From positions 434,001 through 498,000 of the forward strand of contig NZ_FTLW01000001.1 of assembly GCF_900155935.1 (NCBI RefSeq): DNA of 64,000 nucleotides. The letters are read 5' to 3'. Positions within the stretch are counted from its first letter, which is position 1. The number at the start of each line of letters is the position of its first letter. The stretch comes from Solilutibacter tolerans (GTDB lineage Bacteria > Pseudomonadota > Gammaproteobacteria > Xanthomonadales > Xanthomonadaceae). The position numbers and the translations under genes are program-made. The notes beneath the pieces were generated by a model. It was given only the letters and a program-made list of their open reading frames with translations, made no database searches and was not told where the DNA came from. This document shows, piece after piece, positions 24,736 to 35,112 of this stretch.

Positions 24736-25293
24736 TCAGACAGCCATCAATTCCTGTTCTTTGGCTTTCACCACTTCATCCACATCCTTGATCGCGCTGT
24801 CGGTCATCTTCTGCACATCGTCTTCGCTGCGACGCACGTCGTCTTCGGTGACCTGCTTGTCCTTTTGCAGATCCTTGACCTGCTGGTTGGCATCGCGGCG
24901 GATGTTGCGGATCGCGACCTTCGCGTCCTCGGCCTCGCTGTGCACCACCTTGGTCAGCTCGCGGCGGCGTTCCTCGGTGAGGGCGGGGATGTTGATACGG
25001 ATGGTCATGCCGGCCGTATTCGGGGTCAGGCCCAGATCCGAATTGATCAGCGCCTTCTCGATCACGCTGACCATCTGCTTGTCCCACGGTGTGATGGTGA
25101 GCGAGCGCGCATCGGTCACGGCCACGCTGGCGACCTGCGACAGCGGCATGTCGGAGCCGTAGCTCTGCACTTTGATGTGATCGACCAAGGCTGATGTGGC
25201 GCGACCGGTGCGGACCTTGACCAGGTTGTGACGCAGCGCTTCGATGCTCTTGTGCATGCGCGACTGCGCGTCTTTGTGAATGTCCTTGATCAT
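24736..25293 (-). CDS. frr: Ribosome recycling factor
   Basis: 185 residues, exactly the family length. It begins MIKDIHKDAQSRMHKSIEAL and includes the conserved KVRTGRATSALVDHI, TITPWDKQMVSVIEKAL and MTIRINIPALTEERRRELTK blocks. It splits the post-termination ribosome with EF-G. In most bacteria frr follows pyrH directly; here a cation exporter gene separates them. The longer open frame to 25488 lacks family similarity. Confidence 0.97.
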   Translation of the reverse strand: MIKDIHKDAQSRMHKSIEALRHNLVKVRTGRATSALVDHIKVQSYGSDMPLSQVASVAVTDARSLTITPWDKQMVSVIEKALINSDLGLTPNTAGMTIRINIPALTEERRRELTKVVHSEAEDAKVAIRNIRRDANQQVKDLQKDKQVTEDDVRRSEDDVQKMTDSAIKDVDEVVKAKEQELMAV

Positions 25294-25321
25294 GGTCGGC
25301 TCCGAACGAACGTAGCCGGAG

Positions 25322-25327
25322 ATTATA
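25322..25327 (-). promoter_or_regulatory. Probable -10 element of an frr promoter
   Basis: The minus strand reads TATAAT here, 28 bases upstream of the frr start, in the 67-base gap after the cation exporter gene. No good -35 is seen at 16-18 bases, so this is a single-element call; it would let frr and the uppS run be transcribed apart from pyrH. Confidence 0.45.
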
Positions 25328-25360
25328 GGCGTGTTGCAGGGGTGTCCGGGTGATGTGGTG

Positions 25361-26293
25361 TTAGTGCGCGTGCGGGGCGCGGTCGTGTCGGTCGTGTTCG
25401 CACAGGTTGCCGCGCTCCACCTGCAGGGTCGGATGATTGATGCCGAATTCGTGGTCCAGGTCGTGGACGAGGGTGTCGATGAAGGCATCGTGGTCTTCGT
25501 CGTCCGGGCGAACCAGATGCGCGGTCATCGCGATTTCGCCCGCCCCCAGTGCCCAGATGTGCAGGTGATGAATGGCGCTGACGCCAGGCCGCGCCAGCAG
25601 GAAGGCATGGACCGCATCCCGATCGATGCTGCGTGGCACCGCATCCATTGCCGCCTCGAAGCTGTCGCGCAGCAGCGCCCAGGCACCGACCGCGATCACT
25701 ACGCTGATGAGCAGCGCCGTGGCCGGATCCAGCCACGACCAGCCCAGATACCACATCCCCAAGCCGGCCAGGACCGCCGCCAGCGACACGGCGGCATCGG
25801 CCATTAAGTGCATGAACGCGCCGCGACGGTTCAGGTCGTTTTCGTGCCCGCCGCGCACCAACCACGCGCCGAGCAGGTTGACGCCGATGCCAATCGCCGC
25901 GACCACGATCACCGGCAAGGCCGGGATTTCCGGCGGCGCACTGAAACGACGGATCGCCTCCCAGCCCAAGGCGCCGGAAAACACTACCAGCAGCACCGCG
26001 TTGGCCAGCGGCGAGAGCAGGGTGGCGCGACGCCAGCCGTAAGTGTGGCGGCCACTGGGTGGGCGTTTGGCCAATGCGGCCGCCGCCCAAGCCAGGCCCA
26101 GGCCCAATACATCGCCCAGGTTGTGCAGGGCGTCGGTCAGCAATGCGAGCGAGTTGGTCCAGAAGCCGTACAGCGCCTCAACCGTGGTGAACGCTAGGTT
26201 CAACAGCGTGACCATCGCGAACGTACGCGTGTTGGAGAACGCACCGGGCCCGTGGGTGTGGTCGTCTCCGTGGCCGTGCGAGTGTCCGAGCAT
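25361..26293 (-). CDS. Cation diffusion facilitator (zinc-type) transporter
   Basis: 310 residues with six membrane helices and a cytosolic C-terminal domain. Histidine-rich N-terminus (HSHGHGDDHTHGPG) and a His/Asp-rich C-terminus (CEHDRHDRAPHAH). The transport site is visible as DALHNLGD in helix 2 and HLMAD in helix 5, i.e. the HxxxD pairs of zinc/cadmium/cobalt exporters of the CzcD/ZitB type. Probably exports Zn2+ in exchange for protons. Its insertion between pyrH and frr is unusual and it may be co-transcribed with pyrH (43-base gap). Confidence 0.9.
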   Translation of the reverse strand: MLGHSHGHGDDHTHGPGAFSNTRTFAMVTLLNLAFTTVEALYGFWTNSLALLTDALHNLGDVLGLGLAWAAAALAKRPPSGRHTYGWRRATLLSPLANAVLLVVFSGALGWEAIRRFSAPPEIPALPVIVVAAIGIGVNLLGAWLVRGGHENDLNRRGAFMHLMADAAVSLAAVLAGLGMWYLGWSWLDPATALLISVVIAVGAWALLRDSFEAAMDAVPRSIDRDAVHAFLLARPGVSAIHHLHIWALGAGEIAMTAHLVRPDDEDHDAFIDTLVHDLDHEFGINHPTLQVERGNLCEHDRHDRAPHAH

Positions 26294-26336
26294 GGCGGCA
26301 GTCTGTCAGTGGGCGGCTGCGGACACTATTTCAAAA

Positions 26337-27065
26337 TCAGCGGGCTGAGCGACCCTGCACCAAGGTGCCGATATTCTCGCCGCGCAGGATTTTCAGCAGC
26401 ACGCCCGGTTGGTCCATGTCGAAGATGCGCATCGGCAGCTCTGCATCGCGGGCCAGCGCGAAAGCGGCGGTGTCCATCACCTGCAGGTTGCGATTGATGA
26501 CTTCGTCGTAGTCCAGTGTTTCGAAGCGCACGGCATCGGGGAATTTTTTCGGATCTTTGTCGTACACACCATCGACCTTGGTGGCCTTCAGCAGCATGTC
26601 CGCGCCAATCTCGATCGCGCGCAGGGCAGCACCGGAGTCAGTGGTGAAGAAGGGGTTGCCGGTGCCTGCTGCAAAAATGGTGATGCGGCCTTTTTCCAGA
26701 TGGCGCACAGCGCGGCGACGTATGTAGTCCTCGCATACGTCGTTGATCTTGAGTGCACTCATCACGCGCGCCTTGCCGCCGACCTTCTCCAGCGCGTCCT
26801 GCATGGCCAACGCATTAATGACGGTTGCCAACATGCCCATCTGATCGCCAGTGACGCGGTCCATGCCCCCAGCGGCAAGGCCTGCGCCGCGAAAGATGTT
26901 GCCGCCGCCGACCACCAACGCGATCTCCGCGCCGGCATCGCGCGCTTCGATCACCTCACGCGCGATGCGGTGCAGGATCTTGGGGTCAATTCCGTAGTCC
27001 TCATCACCCATCAATGCCTCGCCGGAGAGTTTCAACAGGACACGACGATGGGCGAGCTGGGACAT
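26337..27065 (-). CDS. pyrH: UMP kinase
   Basis: 242 residues from the chosen ATG ([20 protein letters not shown]). The blocks [30 protein letters not shown] and [32 protein letters not shown] are the hexameric bacterial UMP kinase signature. It phosphorylates UMP to UDP and is regulated by GTP and UTP. The longer open frame runs into the divergent MFS promoter region, so the ATG at 27065 is preferred. Its gene is cut off from rpsB-tsf by two plus-strand genes. Confidence 0.96.
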   Translation of the reverse strand: MSQLAHRRVLLKLSGEALMGDEDYGIDPKILHRIAREVIEARDAGAEIALVVGGGNIFRGAGLAAGGMDRVTGDQMGMLATVINALAMQDALEKVGGKARVMSALKINDVCEDYIRRRAVRHLEKGRITIFAAGTGNPFFTTDSGAALRAIEIGADMLLKATKVDGVYDKDPKKFPDAVRFETLDYDEVINRNLQVMDTAAFALARDAELPMRIFDMDQPGVLLKILRGENIGTLVQGRSAR

Positions 27066-27133
27066 GGAGGCTCCGGGGGTAGGCAAGGTTGGCGATGATT
27101 TTAGTCGATGTCGCGACCCAACCGCGGGGGGTC

Positions 27134-27142
27134 TGCGATAAT
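27134..27142 (+). promoter_or_regulatory. Possible extended -10 for the MFS gene
   Basis: TGCGATAAT matches an extended -10 (TG-n-TATAAT with one change), 31 bases before the MFS ATG, within the 107-base divergent gap between pyrH and the MFS gene. No strong -35 is visible. Confidence 0.35.
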
Positions 27143-27172
27143 CCGCGCTCTGTTCGCTCCGCCATCCCCCGA

Positions 27173-28783
27173 ATGTCATCATCCAACGGCCTGTCTTTCC
27201 ACCATCCCGTGGCCTTTTGGTTTGGCTGCGCGCTGATCGTCGCCGGGGTCTTGGCGCACATGCCGATGTTCATGATGGGCCAGCACACGCATTGGCAAAT
27301 GGTGGGGATGCCGATGACCACTGAAATGTGGCTGGGCATGGCCGCGATCCCGGTAGGACTCGCTTTCGCCGCCTATGGTTTGATGCCGCGCCTGTCCCAG
27401 ATGCGCACGGCGATGGCGGGCGACAATGGGCAGCTGCAGTTCCATGTCGCCGACTCCGTCCAACTAAACATCGAGCACTGGAAACTGGTAGCGGTGTTGG
27501 TGGTCGCGCTGGCGGTGGATGTGATGAAGCCAGCCACGCTCGGCTTTGTCGTGCCCGGGATGAGCGCGGAATATGGCATGAGCAAGCCTTCGGCGAGTTT
27601 CCTGGCGCTGGTAGCGCTGACCGGCACCACGGTGGGCTCGGTCGTATGGGGCCGGGTGGCGGATCTGTTCGGGCGGCGTGCGGCGATCCTGCTAGCCGCG
27701 CTGATGTTCATCGGCACCTCGATCTGCGGCGCGATGCCCACCTTCGAGTGGAACTTGGCCATGTGCTTCCTGATGGGCGCATCGGCTGGCGGCCTCTTGC
27801 CGATCACCTTCACCTTGATGGCCGAAAGCATCCCGGCGGCGCATCGTGGCTGGCTGCTGGTGGCATTGGGCGGCATCGGGACATCGGCCGGCTATTTGCT
27901 TGCTTCCGGTGCGGCGGCGACGCTGGAGCCAATGTTCAGCTGGCGCATCCTGTGGCTGCTGGGCCTGCCGACCGGTGGCATCATCCTCTTGCTCTCTCGC
28001 TTCATCCCCGAATCCCCGCGCTTCCTCTACAACGCAGGCCTCGCGCATCAGGCACGCGCGGTGCTGCGAAAATTTTCGGGCGGGGTGTTGGATGTCGAGC
28101 CGGAGGACGCGTCGCATCCGGGCGCACCACGGCTGCACGTGACACCCGAAGCGACCGGTGTGCGCGAATTGATGCGGGGCCGTCACGCTTCGATCAGCTG
28201 GGGCCTGCTCACTTGCGGGGTAGCCTGGGGCTTAGCCAACTTCGGCTTCTTGCTATGGCTGCCGGTCAACCTGACCGAACTCGGTGTCGATCCGAAAGCC
28301 GCGAGCACACTGCTGGCGAAATCTGCCGTGCTCGCACTGCCCGGCATCTCAGTCGTGATCTGGCTCTACCACCACTGGAGCAGCTACAAGTCGTTGGTGC
28401 TGTTCATCGGCTTGACGACGCTCTCGCTGCTCGCATTCTGGGTGATGGGCGCACTGAAGATGCGCTCGGAAGTGGCGACCGTGGTGGCGACGGCGTCGCT
28501 CCTGATCAGCATCAGTGGGGTGATTGCGATGTTGATTCCCTACGCGGCGGAGATCTATCCGGTGCGCTTGCGTGGAACAGGGTCAGGGCTCATCGCGGCC
28601 AGTTCCAAGTTTGGCGGCATCGTGGGTGCCGCGCTCGGAGTGATGGGCTTTTTTACCCACTTCGCGACATCGGCATTACTCATCGCCTTGCCTATGGCGA
28701 TCTCGGGGGTGATGTTGTGGCGGTCTGGCGTTGAGACGCGTGGTCGCCGACTGGAAGAGATCCAGGCCTTGCTTGGGCATTGA
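27173..28783 (+). CDS. MFS transporter with two extra N-terminal helices
   Basis: 536 residues. Two hydrophobic helices (about 14-38 and 50-68) with a Met/His-rich link ([20 protein letters not shown]) precede a standard 12-helix major facilitator domain. Motif A is visible as [12 protein letters not shown] after helix 2, and [15 protein letters not shown] marks the sugar-porter-like central loop. Substrate cannot be told; family members of this SV2/sugar-porter-like branch carry organic acids, aromatic acids or sugars. The start at 27173 is the first with a reasonable protein N-terminus; the gene lies divergent from pyrH. Confidence 0.85.
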   Translation: MSSSNGLSFHHPVAFWFGCALIVAGVLAHMPMFMMGQHTHWQMVGMPMTTEMWLGMAAIPVGLAFAAYGLMPRLSQMRTAMAGDNGQLQFHVADSVQLNIEHWKLVAVLVVALAVDVMKPATLGFVVPGMSAEYGMSKPSASFLALVALTGTTVGSVVWGRVADLFGRRAAILLAALMFIGTSICGAMPTFEWNLAMCFLMGASAGGLLPITFTLMAESIPAAHRGWLLVALGGIGTSAGYLLASGAAATLEPMFSWRILWLLGLPTGGIILLLSRFIPESPRFLYNAGLAHQARAVLRKFSGGVLDVEPEDASHPGAPRLHVTPEATGVRELMRGRHASISWGLLTCGVAWGLANFGFLLWLPVNLTELGVDPKAASTLLAKSAVLALPGISVVIWLYHHWSSYKSLVLFIGLTTLSLLAFWVMGALKMRSEVATVVATASLLISISGVIAMLIPYAAEIYPVRLRGTGSGLIAASSKFGGIVGAALGVMGFFTHFATSALLIALPMAISGVMLWRSGVETRGRRLEEIQALLGH

Positions 28784-28901
28784 TCGATGCTGCATGCGCT
28801 TAAATCGAGCGATGCTTCACGCGTTGCACCTCGCATGAATCTGGCTTTCACCGGCCAACATGCATGATCAGGCCTCACATAGCTTGACTTGATTGCACGC
28901 C

Positions 28902-29360
28902 ATGCCCGACAACATCTACGAAGCCCTGCGCGAAAGTCACGAGCGCCAACGTGCGCTGTGCAAGGCGCTGCTCGACACCCAGCCCGAAGGCGATGGGCGG
29001 CAAGCCCTGTTCCGTGAATTGCGTCGTGAAGAGTCCGCGCATGCGGCGGCGGAAGAGCGCTTCCTCTACGCGCCGATCCTGATGGAAGACAACGGCCTGC
29101 TGCCATCGCGCCATGCCTTGGCCGAGCACCACAAGATCGACGAGCTCTTCGAAGAACTTGCAAAGGATGCGCCGTCCCAACGCGGCTGGATGCAGCGAGC
29201 CAAGACCCTGTGCGAAAAGATCGAGCATCACCTGGAAGAGGAGGAGACGCGGTTCTTTCAGCAGTCTGGCAAGATCCTCAGCGATGCGCAGAAAGTGTCG
29301 CTGGCCAAGTCCTATCGCAAGGATTACGAACGCTTGTTGAAGTCGCCGCCCATCAGCTGA
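28902..29360 (+). CDS. Hemerythrin HHE-domain protein
   Basis: 152 residues, a four-helix bundle. Likely iron ligands are H13 (ESHERQ), H47 and E51 (HAAAEERF), H76/H77 (EHHKIDE) and H109/H110 with E113-E115 (EHHLEEEE). Such HHE proteins bind a di-iron centre and act in oxygen or nitric-oxide sensing or iron-centre repair. It follows the MFS gene by 118 bases. The ATG at 28902 is preferred over a TTG three codons upstream. Function beyond the fold is unknown. Confidence 0.88.
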   Translation: MPDNIYEALRESHERQRALCKALLDTQPEGDGRQALFRELRREESAHAAAEERFLYAPILMEDNGLLPSRHALAEHHKIDELFEELAKDAPSQRGWMQRAKTLCEKIEHHLEEEETRFFQQSGKILSDAQKVSLAKSYRKDYERLLKSPPIS

Positions 29361-29387
29361 CAACGTCTTGGCTCATCGTACATGCAA

Positions 29388-29416
29388 AGAAAAACCCGCC
29401 TTTTGGCGGGTTTTTC
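29388..29416. terminator. Bidirectional intrinsic terminator between hemerythrin and tsf
   Basis: A perfect 10-bp stem (AAAACCCGCC at 29391-29400 and its complement at 29405-29414) with a TTTT loop. A-runs before and T-runs after let it stop both the plus-strand hemerythrin transcript and the minus-strand tsf transcript, whose stops lie 27 and 28 bases away. Confidence 0.92.
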
Positions 29417-29443
29417 GTGTCACTCGCTAAACGCGAATCAGGA

Positions 29444-30310
29444 TCAGGCGAGGCCTGCCTGCTTCATCACTTCGGCGGCGTAGTCTTCCACCACCTTCTC
29501 GATGCCTTCGCCCACGGCGAGACGCTCGAAGCCGACGACTTCAGCGCCAGCAGCCTTCAGCGCGGCCTCAACGGTCTGGTCGGTGTTCAGCACGTAGGGC
29601 TGGCCGGTCAGGGTGATTTCGGCGACGGTCTTGGCGATCTTGCCGGAGATCATCTTCTCCAGGATCTCGGCCGGCTTGCCCGAATCCTTGACCTGGGCCA
29701 GGGCGATTTCCTTCTCGCGCTCGATGAACTCGGCCGGCACGTGGGCAGGCGAGATGTAGGGCGGGTTCATGGCGGCGATGTGCATCGCGATGCCGCGGGC
29801 CAACTCTTCGTTGCCACCCTTGACCTCGACCAGCACGCCGATGCGGCCACCGTGCACGTAGGCGCCGATGGTGTTGTCGCTGTCGATACGAGCCATGCGG
29901 CGTACCTGCAGGTTCTCGCCGACCTTGGCGATCACGGCAGCGCGGGCTTCTTCAACCGTGTCGGCACCGATCTTCTCGGCCTTCAGGGCTTCGATGTCGG
30001 CGGCGTTCAATGCGGCCTGGGCGACGGCATCGACGAAGGTGGTGAAGTTGCCGTCCTTCGCGACGAAGTCGGTCTCGGAGTTCACTTCGACCAGCACGGC
30101 CTTGCCCGGTGCCTGGGCCATGCCGATCTTGCCTTCGGCGGTGACGCGGTCGGCCTTCTTGTCAGCCTTGGCCAGACCGGTCTTGCGCAGCCAGTCGGCC
30201 GCCGCTTCGATGTCGCCGTTGTTCTCGGTCAGAGCCTTCTTGCACTCCATCATGCCGGCGCCGGTGCGCTCGCGCAGTTCCTTGACCATGGATGCGGTGA
30301 TTTCAGCCAT
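29444..30310 (-). CDS. tsf: Elongation factor Ts
   Basis: 288 residues. N-terminal UBA-like domain ([27 protein letters not shown]) with the TDFV-type block ([12 protein letters not shown]) that contacts EF-Tu, and two further homologous core segments. It is the guanine-nucleotide exchange factor of EF-Tu. An AAGGAA ribosome-binding site precedes the ATG. It is downstream of rpsB on the same strand, but separated from it by a small gene and by a spacer with two stable hairpins. Confidence 0.97.
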   Translation of the reverse strand: MAEITASMVKELRERTGAGMMECKKALTENNGDIEAAADWLRKTGLAKADKKADRVTAEGKIGMAQAPGKAVLVEVNSETDFVAKDGNFTTFVDAVAQAALNAADIEALKAEKIGADTVEEARAAVIAKVGENLQVRRMARIDSDNTIGAYVHGGRIGVLVEVKGGNEELARGIAMHIAAMNPPYISPAHVPAEFIEREKEIALAQVKDSGKPAEILEKMISGKIAKTVAEITLTGQPYVLNTDQTVEAALKAAGAEVVGFERLAVGEGIEKVVEDYAAEVMKQAGLA

Positions 30311-30332
30311 TTCAATTCCTTAGTGTTTCGTG

Positions 30333-30389
30333 GTCGCCGCGAATGCGGGGCGACGTCATGGGGGAGGGACGCCACGCAGGGTGGCGTCC
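30333..30389 (-). promoter_or_regulatory. Two stem-loops in the leader of tsf
   Basis: The 95-base spacer before tsf contains a 9-bp perfect stem (GGACGCCAC at 30367-30375 with GTGGCGTCC at 30381-30389, 5-base loop) and a second stem built on GTCGCC (30333-30338) and GGCGAC (30349-30354). Neither has a T-tract downstream on the minus strand, so they are more likely to be processing, stability or translation-control elements than terminators. Confidence 0.55.
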
Positions 30390-30405
30390 TCACATGTCGA
30401 AGCGA

Positions 30406-30591
30406 TTACTCGCCCGCGCCGAGGTCCGGATCGGGGTTGTCGTAAGCGGCTTCGCGTTCGAGCCTTTCGTTCTCCGCCACCTGCGCTTCGGCGCGGGCTG
30501 CCACGTCCGGGTCGAGCTCGGCGTTGGGGTCTTCGCCGGGCGCGACCGGGGCGGTCATCAGCTCGTCATCGGGCTTGCGGGAGTTCGGCAT
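30406..30591 (-). CDS. Small acidic protein between rpsB and tsf, unrecognised
   Basis: 61 residues (MPNSRKPDDELMTAP onward), rich in Asp, Glu, Ala and Pro, with no hydrophobic segment and no cysteine; the middle (ELDPDVAARAEAQVAENERLEREAAY) should form a charged helix. A GAGGA ribosome-binding site 7 bases before the ATG overlaps the rpsB stop codon region, so it is probably translated after rpsB. The open frame extends 18 codons upstream into rpsB, but the inner start fits the ribosome-binding site. I do not recognise the family. Its place in a ribosomal operon suggests co-expression with S2 and EF-Ts. Confidence 0.6.
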   Translation of the reverse strand: MPNSRKPDDELMTAPVAPGEDPNAELDPDVAARAEAQVAENERLEREAAYDNPDPDLGAGE

Positions 30592-30601
30592 GGCCGTGTC
30601 C

Positions 30602-31429
<828 letters not shown>

Positions 31430-31476
31430 TGCTTGATACTCCTGATAAGGAACCGCCCGCCGGATTGAGTGGTGGC

Positions 31477-31553
31477 GGGTGCCCGTGAGGGCAGGGTTCC
31501 GGGGTTGGGCCTCCCAGTCGTCACTGCTGCCGAACCCGCGGATGCGGGCACCC
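31477..31553 (-). promoter_or_regulatory. Structured rpsB mRNA leader, possible S2 autoregulatory site
   Basis: Inside the rpsB 5' leader a 9-bp stem joins 31477-31485 with 31545-31553, enclosing a 6-bp stem (31494-31499 with 31532-31537) and a small TGGG/CCCA hairpin (31506-31516). An alternative 5-bp tetraloop hairpin (CCCGC-GGAT-GCGGG, 31535-31548) cannot coexist with these. In E. coli S2 represses its own operon through the rpsB leader; whether this structure is homologous was not tested. Confidence 0.55.
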
Positions 31554-31629
31554 CGGAGCAGGGATTGCCGACTGGTGTGTATTCACCGATGTCGCTCGAT
31601 GTGGGCGTTGCCGGGAAGGCAAGTGTGGA

Positions 31630-31659
31630 ATTATACCTCCTGCCCAATATCCCAGGCAA
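31630..31659 (-). promoter_or_regulatory. Sigma-70 type promoter of rpsB
   Basis: On the minus strand a perfect TATAAT (31635 to 31630) lies 18 bases after TTGCCT (31659 to 31654), a 4/6 match to the -35. Transcription would start near 31623, giving a leader of about 190 bases before rpsB. Confidence 0.72.
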
Positions 31660-31723
31660 ACCATCGAATGAATCGTTACGGCCCAAGGCCACGGTCTGTC
31701 GCGGCTTGGGCGATAATGGCGGC

Positions 31724-32509
31724 ATGAGCATCACCATCAAGACCCCCGAAGACATCGAGAAGATGCGCGAGGCCGGCCGCCTGGCCGCCGAAGTGCTGGA
31801 TCTCATGGCCCAGCACGTGCGTCCCGGCATCAGCACCGAGGAGCTGGATCGCATCGCCTTCAACCACATTACCCAGGTGCAGAAGGCGACCCCGGCGAAC
31901 GTCGGCTATCGCGGCTTCCCCAAGACGCTGTGCACGTCGGTCAACAACGTCATCTGCCACGGCATCCCGAACGAGTCGAAGGTGCTGAAGGATGGCGACA
32001 TCGTCAACATCGATGTCACCGTCATCAAGGATGGCTGGCATGGCGACACCAGCCGCATGTACCACGTCGGCACACCTTCGGTGATGGCCAAGCGCCTGAT
32101 CGACACCACTTATGAGGCCATGTGGCGCGGCATTCGCCAGGTGCGTCCGGGCGCAACGCTCGGCGACATCGGTAATGCCATCCAGCAGTTTGCCGAGGGC
32201 GAGCGCTTCAGCGTGGTGCGCGAATACTGCGGTCACGGCATCGGCCGGATCTATCACGAAGACCCGCAGGTGCTGCATTACGGCCGCCCGGGCGAGGGCC
32301 TCGTGTTGAAGGAAGGCATGACCTTCACCATCGAGCCGATGATCAACGAAGGCACCCGTCACTCCAAGCTGCTGCCCGATGGCTGGACCGTGGTGACCAA
32401 GGACCGCAAGTTGTCCGCGCAGTGGGAACACATGATCGCGGTGACCAAGGACGGCTATGACGTCCTGACGCTGTCTGCCGGCTCGCCTCCGCCGCCACCC
32501 GTGGCGTGA
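31724..32509 (+). CDS. map: Methionine aminopeptidase type I
   Basis: 261 residues. The N-terminal TPEDIEKMREAGRLAAEVL block and the five metal ligands in DVTVIKDGWHGDTSRMY, GHGIG, TIEPM and the final WEHMIAVT block are all visible. It removes initiator Met; its divergent position next to rpsB is conserved in many proteobacteria. No good ribosome-binding site is seen; GATAAT at 31712-31717 ends 6 bases before the ATG, so the mRNA may be leaderless. The stop overlaps the glnD GTG start (GTGA). Confidence 0.96.
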   Translation: MSITIKTPEDIEKMREAGRLAAEVLDLMAQHVRPGISTEELDRIAFNHITQVQKATPANVGYRGFPKTLCTSVNNVICHGIPNESKVLKDGDIVNIDVTVIKDGWHGDTSRMYHVGTPSVMAKRLIDTTYEAMWRGIRQVRPGATLGDIGNAIQQFAEGERFSVVREYCGHGIGRIYHEDPQVLHYGRPGEGLVLKEGMTFTIEPMINEGTRHSKLLPDGWTVVTKDRKLSAQWEHMIAVTKDGYDVLTLSAGSPPPPPVA

Positions 32510-35112
32510 GTCCGGGCAGTACTGCCGAAGGACAGGAACGGGCGCAGGCAGCACGCACGCGCCTCGATCAACTCGACGCCGACTTGGCCGCGCGGTTTGA
32601 CGCCAGCGAGGCCGCGCATGTACTGGCACGTGCACGCGCGGATGGCGTGGATGCACTGATCACGGAAGCGTGGGCCGATTGCGTCCCCTCGGATGCGCCC
32701 CTCGCCCTGTTCGCCGTGGGTGGTTACGGTCGCCGCAGTCTTTATCCGCAATCGGATGTCGATCTCCTGATATTGGGGGATGAGGATGCGCAAGTGACGC
32801 ATCGCGATGCGCTGGCCGGCTTCATTGCGCGCCTGTGGGATGCGCATGTGCAGGTGTCGCACGCCACCCGGTCACTGGCCGATGTGCGCGCGGCGGCTGC
32901 TGAGGACATCACGATCCAGACGGCGCTGATGGATTCGCGCCAGTTGCTGGGCGATGCGGCAATGGATGCGCGATTGCAGGACGCCATCGGGGTTGGAAAA
33001 ATTTGGTCTTCCGACGAGTACTACGCGGCCAAGCGTGAAGAATTGCGCAATCGGCATGCGCGCTTCGGCGATACCGCCGACAACTTGGAGCCCAATATCA
33101 AGGAGGGCCCGGGCGGGTTGCGTGATCTGCAAACGCTGCGCTGGATGGCCATGCGCGTGTACGGCGTGACCGGGCTGGAGCAGCTTGAGGCCATGGGCAA
33201 GATCGGCCGTGATGAGCGCGTGACCTTGCTCCGCGCCGCCAGCGAATTGCAGCGCCTGCGCTGGGGTCTGCACCTGGTCGCGGGCAAGCGCGAAGAGCGA
33301 TTGCGCTTTGATTACCAACGCCTCTTGGCGGCACGTCTCGGCGGCCTGGAGCAGGCCGACAACAGCGATGTCGAACGGATGATGCAAGGCTTCTATCGCA
33401 GCGCGGCCTTGGTGCTGCGTATCGGCGAGCGCCTGTTGCAGCGTTTTGAAGAAGAGCTTGAAGGAGATGTCGAACCGGAAGTGCTCGATCCCGGTTTTGA
33501 ATTGCGCGGTCGCTGGCTAGCCGCGAGGCATGCCAATTGGCCGCACGGCGACCCAGCGCAAATTTTCGCGCTATTCGCGACCTGGTCACATCTGCCGGAG
33601 GGCACGGGGCTGCATTCGCGCACTGCACGCACCTTGGCCGAAAGCCTCCCACTGGTGCCGGATTACGCCAGTGCCAGTCCCGCCTTGCGCACGCAGTTCA
33701 TGCATCTACTGCAGCAACCCGAGGCCGTTACCACGCTCCGGCGCATGTCGCAGCTCGGTGTGCTCGCACGTTGGATTCCTGCATTCGCACGCGTCACCGG
33801 TCGCATGCAGTTCGATCTGTTCCATGTCTACACCGTCGATCAGCACACGCTGGCATTGCTCGGCAATTTCGCCTTGTTCCAGAGCGGCAGTGATGAACAA
33901 CGTTTTTCGATGGCGCATGAAGTCTGGCCGCGCCTGCGCAAACCCGAGTTGCTGCTCCTGGCGGGCTTGTTTCATGACATCGCCAAAGGGCGCGGCGGCG
34001 ATCACTCAGAGCTTGGCGCTGTGGATGCGCGTGAGTTCTGCGAAGCGCATGGCCTGTCCGCTGCCGATACCGATCTCGTGTCATGGCTGGTCTTGAAGCA
34101 TTTGCTGATGTCGGTGACCGCGCAGAAGCAGGACATCGCCGATCCTGACGTCGTCCAACGTTTCGCCGAGACCGTGGCGGACCGCGAACACCTCGACACG
34201 CTGTACTTGTTGACCTGTGCGGACATCGCCGCGACATCGCCCAAGCTATGGAATGCCTGGAAAGACCGGCTGTTGGCCGACCTGTATGTCGCCACTCGCT
34301 TGGCTTTGCGTCGCGGTTTGGAGAACCCCGTCGCGGCCGCCGAGCGCATCGCCGAAACCCGTGCAGGAACACGCGCGATCCTGCGCGCCTACGGGGTGAC
34401 TGAAGATGCGGCCGACACGCTGTTTCTGTCGATGCCGGAAGAAAGTTTCCTGCGAGGTCACCCCGAACAAGTGGCGTGGCAGGCCAGCGTGCTTGCCAAG
34501 GCGCCGGCCGAGGCATTGCATGTCGCGGCCCGCACCATCGGCAACGACGACAGCAGCGTGCTCGAGGTCTTCGTGCATTCGCCGGATCGCGATGGTCTAT
34601 TCGCGGCGATCGTCGCCACTTTGGATCGCGTGGGCCTCGCCATCCAGCAAGCCCGTTTGTTGCAGGGGCCGGATGGAAGCGTCTTCGATACGTTCCAATG
34701 CATGCCCATCGATCCGCAACGCCCGGTGCCGCCCGCGCTGGTGGAACAGCGCTTGCGCGATGTGTTGTCGAAGGAAGACCTCGCCTCCATCCGTCCGCCA
34801 CGACGCACCCAGCCGCGACACTTGCAGCATTTCCGCATTCGCCCGCAGGTGGCATTCGGTGATGCCGCGAATGGTCGACGCACTTTGATGAGCCTGGTGT
34901 GCACTGATCGACCAGGCTTGCTTGCTGAAGTCGCACAGACGCTGCGCGCGCAAGGCTTGCGCGTGCATGATGCGCGCATTGCCACCTTCGGAGAACGTGC
35001 GGAAGACGTTTTCCAGCTTAGCGACGAGCGCGACTTGCCGCTCGATGAATCACGTCAACAATCGCTGCGCGATGCCTTGCTCGCCAGCAACACTGGAGAA
35101 TCACCGTCATGA
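32506..35112 (+). CDS. glnD: Bifunctional uridylyltransferase/uridylyl-removing enzyme GlnD
   Basis: 868 residues. The nucleotidyltransferase motif [19 protein letters not shown] begins at residue 73; the HD hydrolase domain carries [16 protein letters not shown] near residue 490; two ACT domains occupy the C-terminus (about 700-865). It adds UMP to PII proteins when glutamine is low and removes it when high, setting nitrogen control. The GTG start overlaps the map stop by 4 bases, and the TGA stop overlaps the dapD ATG, so map-glnD-dapD are translationally coupled. Confidence 0.95.
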   Translation: MSPGSTAEGQERAQAARTRLDQLDADLAARFDASEAAHVLARARADGVDALITEAWADCVPSDAPLALFAVGGYGRRSLYPQSDVDLLILGDEDAQVTHRDALAGFIARLWDAHVQVSHATRSLADVRAAAAEDITIQTALMDSRQLLGDAAMDARLQDAIGVGKIWSSDEYYAAKREELRNRHARFGDTADNLEPNIKEGPGGLRDLQTLRWMAMRVYGVTGLEQLEAMGKIGRDERVTLLRAASELQRLRWGLHLVAGKREERLRFDYQRLLAARLGGLEQADNSDVERMMQGFYRSAALVLRIGERLLQRFEEELEGDVEPEVLDPGFELRGRWLAARHANWPHGDPAQIFALFATWSHLPEGTGLHSRTARTLAESLPLVPDYASASPALRTQFMHLLQQPEAVTTLRRMSQLGVLARWIPAFARVTGRMQFDLFHVYTVDQHTLALLGNFALFQSGSDEQRFSMAHEVWPRLRKPELLLLAGLFHDIAKGRGGDHSELGAVDAREFCEAHGLSAADTDLVSWLVLKHLLMSVTAQKQDIADPDVVQRFAETVADREHLDTLYLLTCADIAATSPKLWNAWKDRLLADLYVATRLALRRGLENPVAAAERIAETRAGTRAILRAYGVTEDAADTLFLSMPEESFLRGHPEQVAWQASVLAKAPAEALHVAARTIGNDDSSVLEVFVHSPDRDGLFAAIVATLDRVGLAIQQARLLQGPDGSVFDTFQCMPIDPQRPVPPALVEQRLRDVLSKEDLASIRPPRRTQPRHLQHFRIRPQVAFGDAANGRRTLMSLVCTDRPGLLAEVAQTLRAQGLRVHDARIATFGERAEDVFQLSDERDLPLDESRQQSLRDALLASNTGESPS

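Noticed and set aside
27098-27121. pyrH promoter with TAAAAT as -10
   Set aside because: The only -35-like hexamer (TTGGGT) is just 12 bases away, too close for a sigma-70 promoter.
30333-30389. Hairpins before tsf as an intrinsic terminator
   Set aside because: The stems are strong but no U-rich run follows on the transcribed strand, so termination is not supported.
29210-30445. 411-codon open frame on the plus strand
   Set aside because: Covers tsf in antisense and passes through a bidirectional terminator; the composition (His, Asp, Leu, Gly) is that of a shadow.
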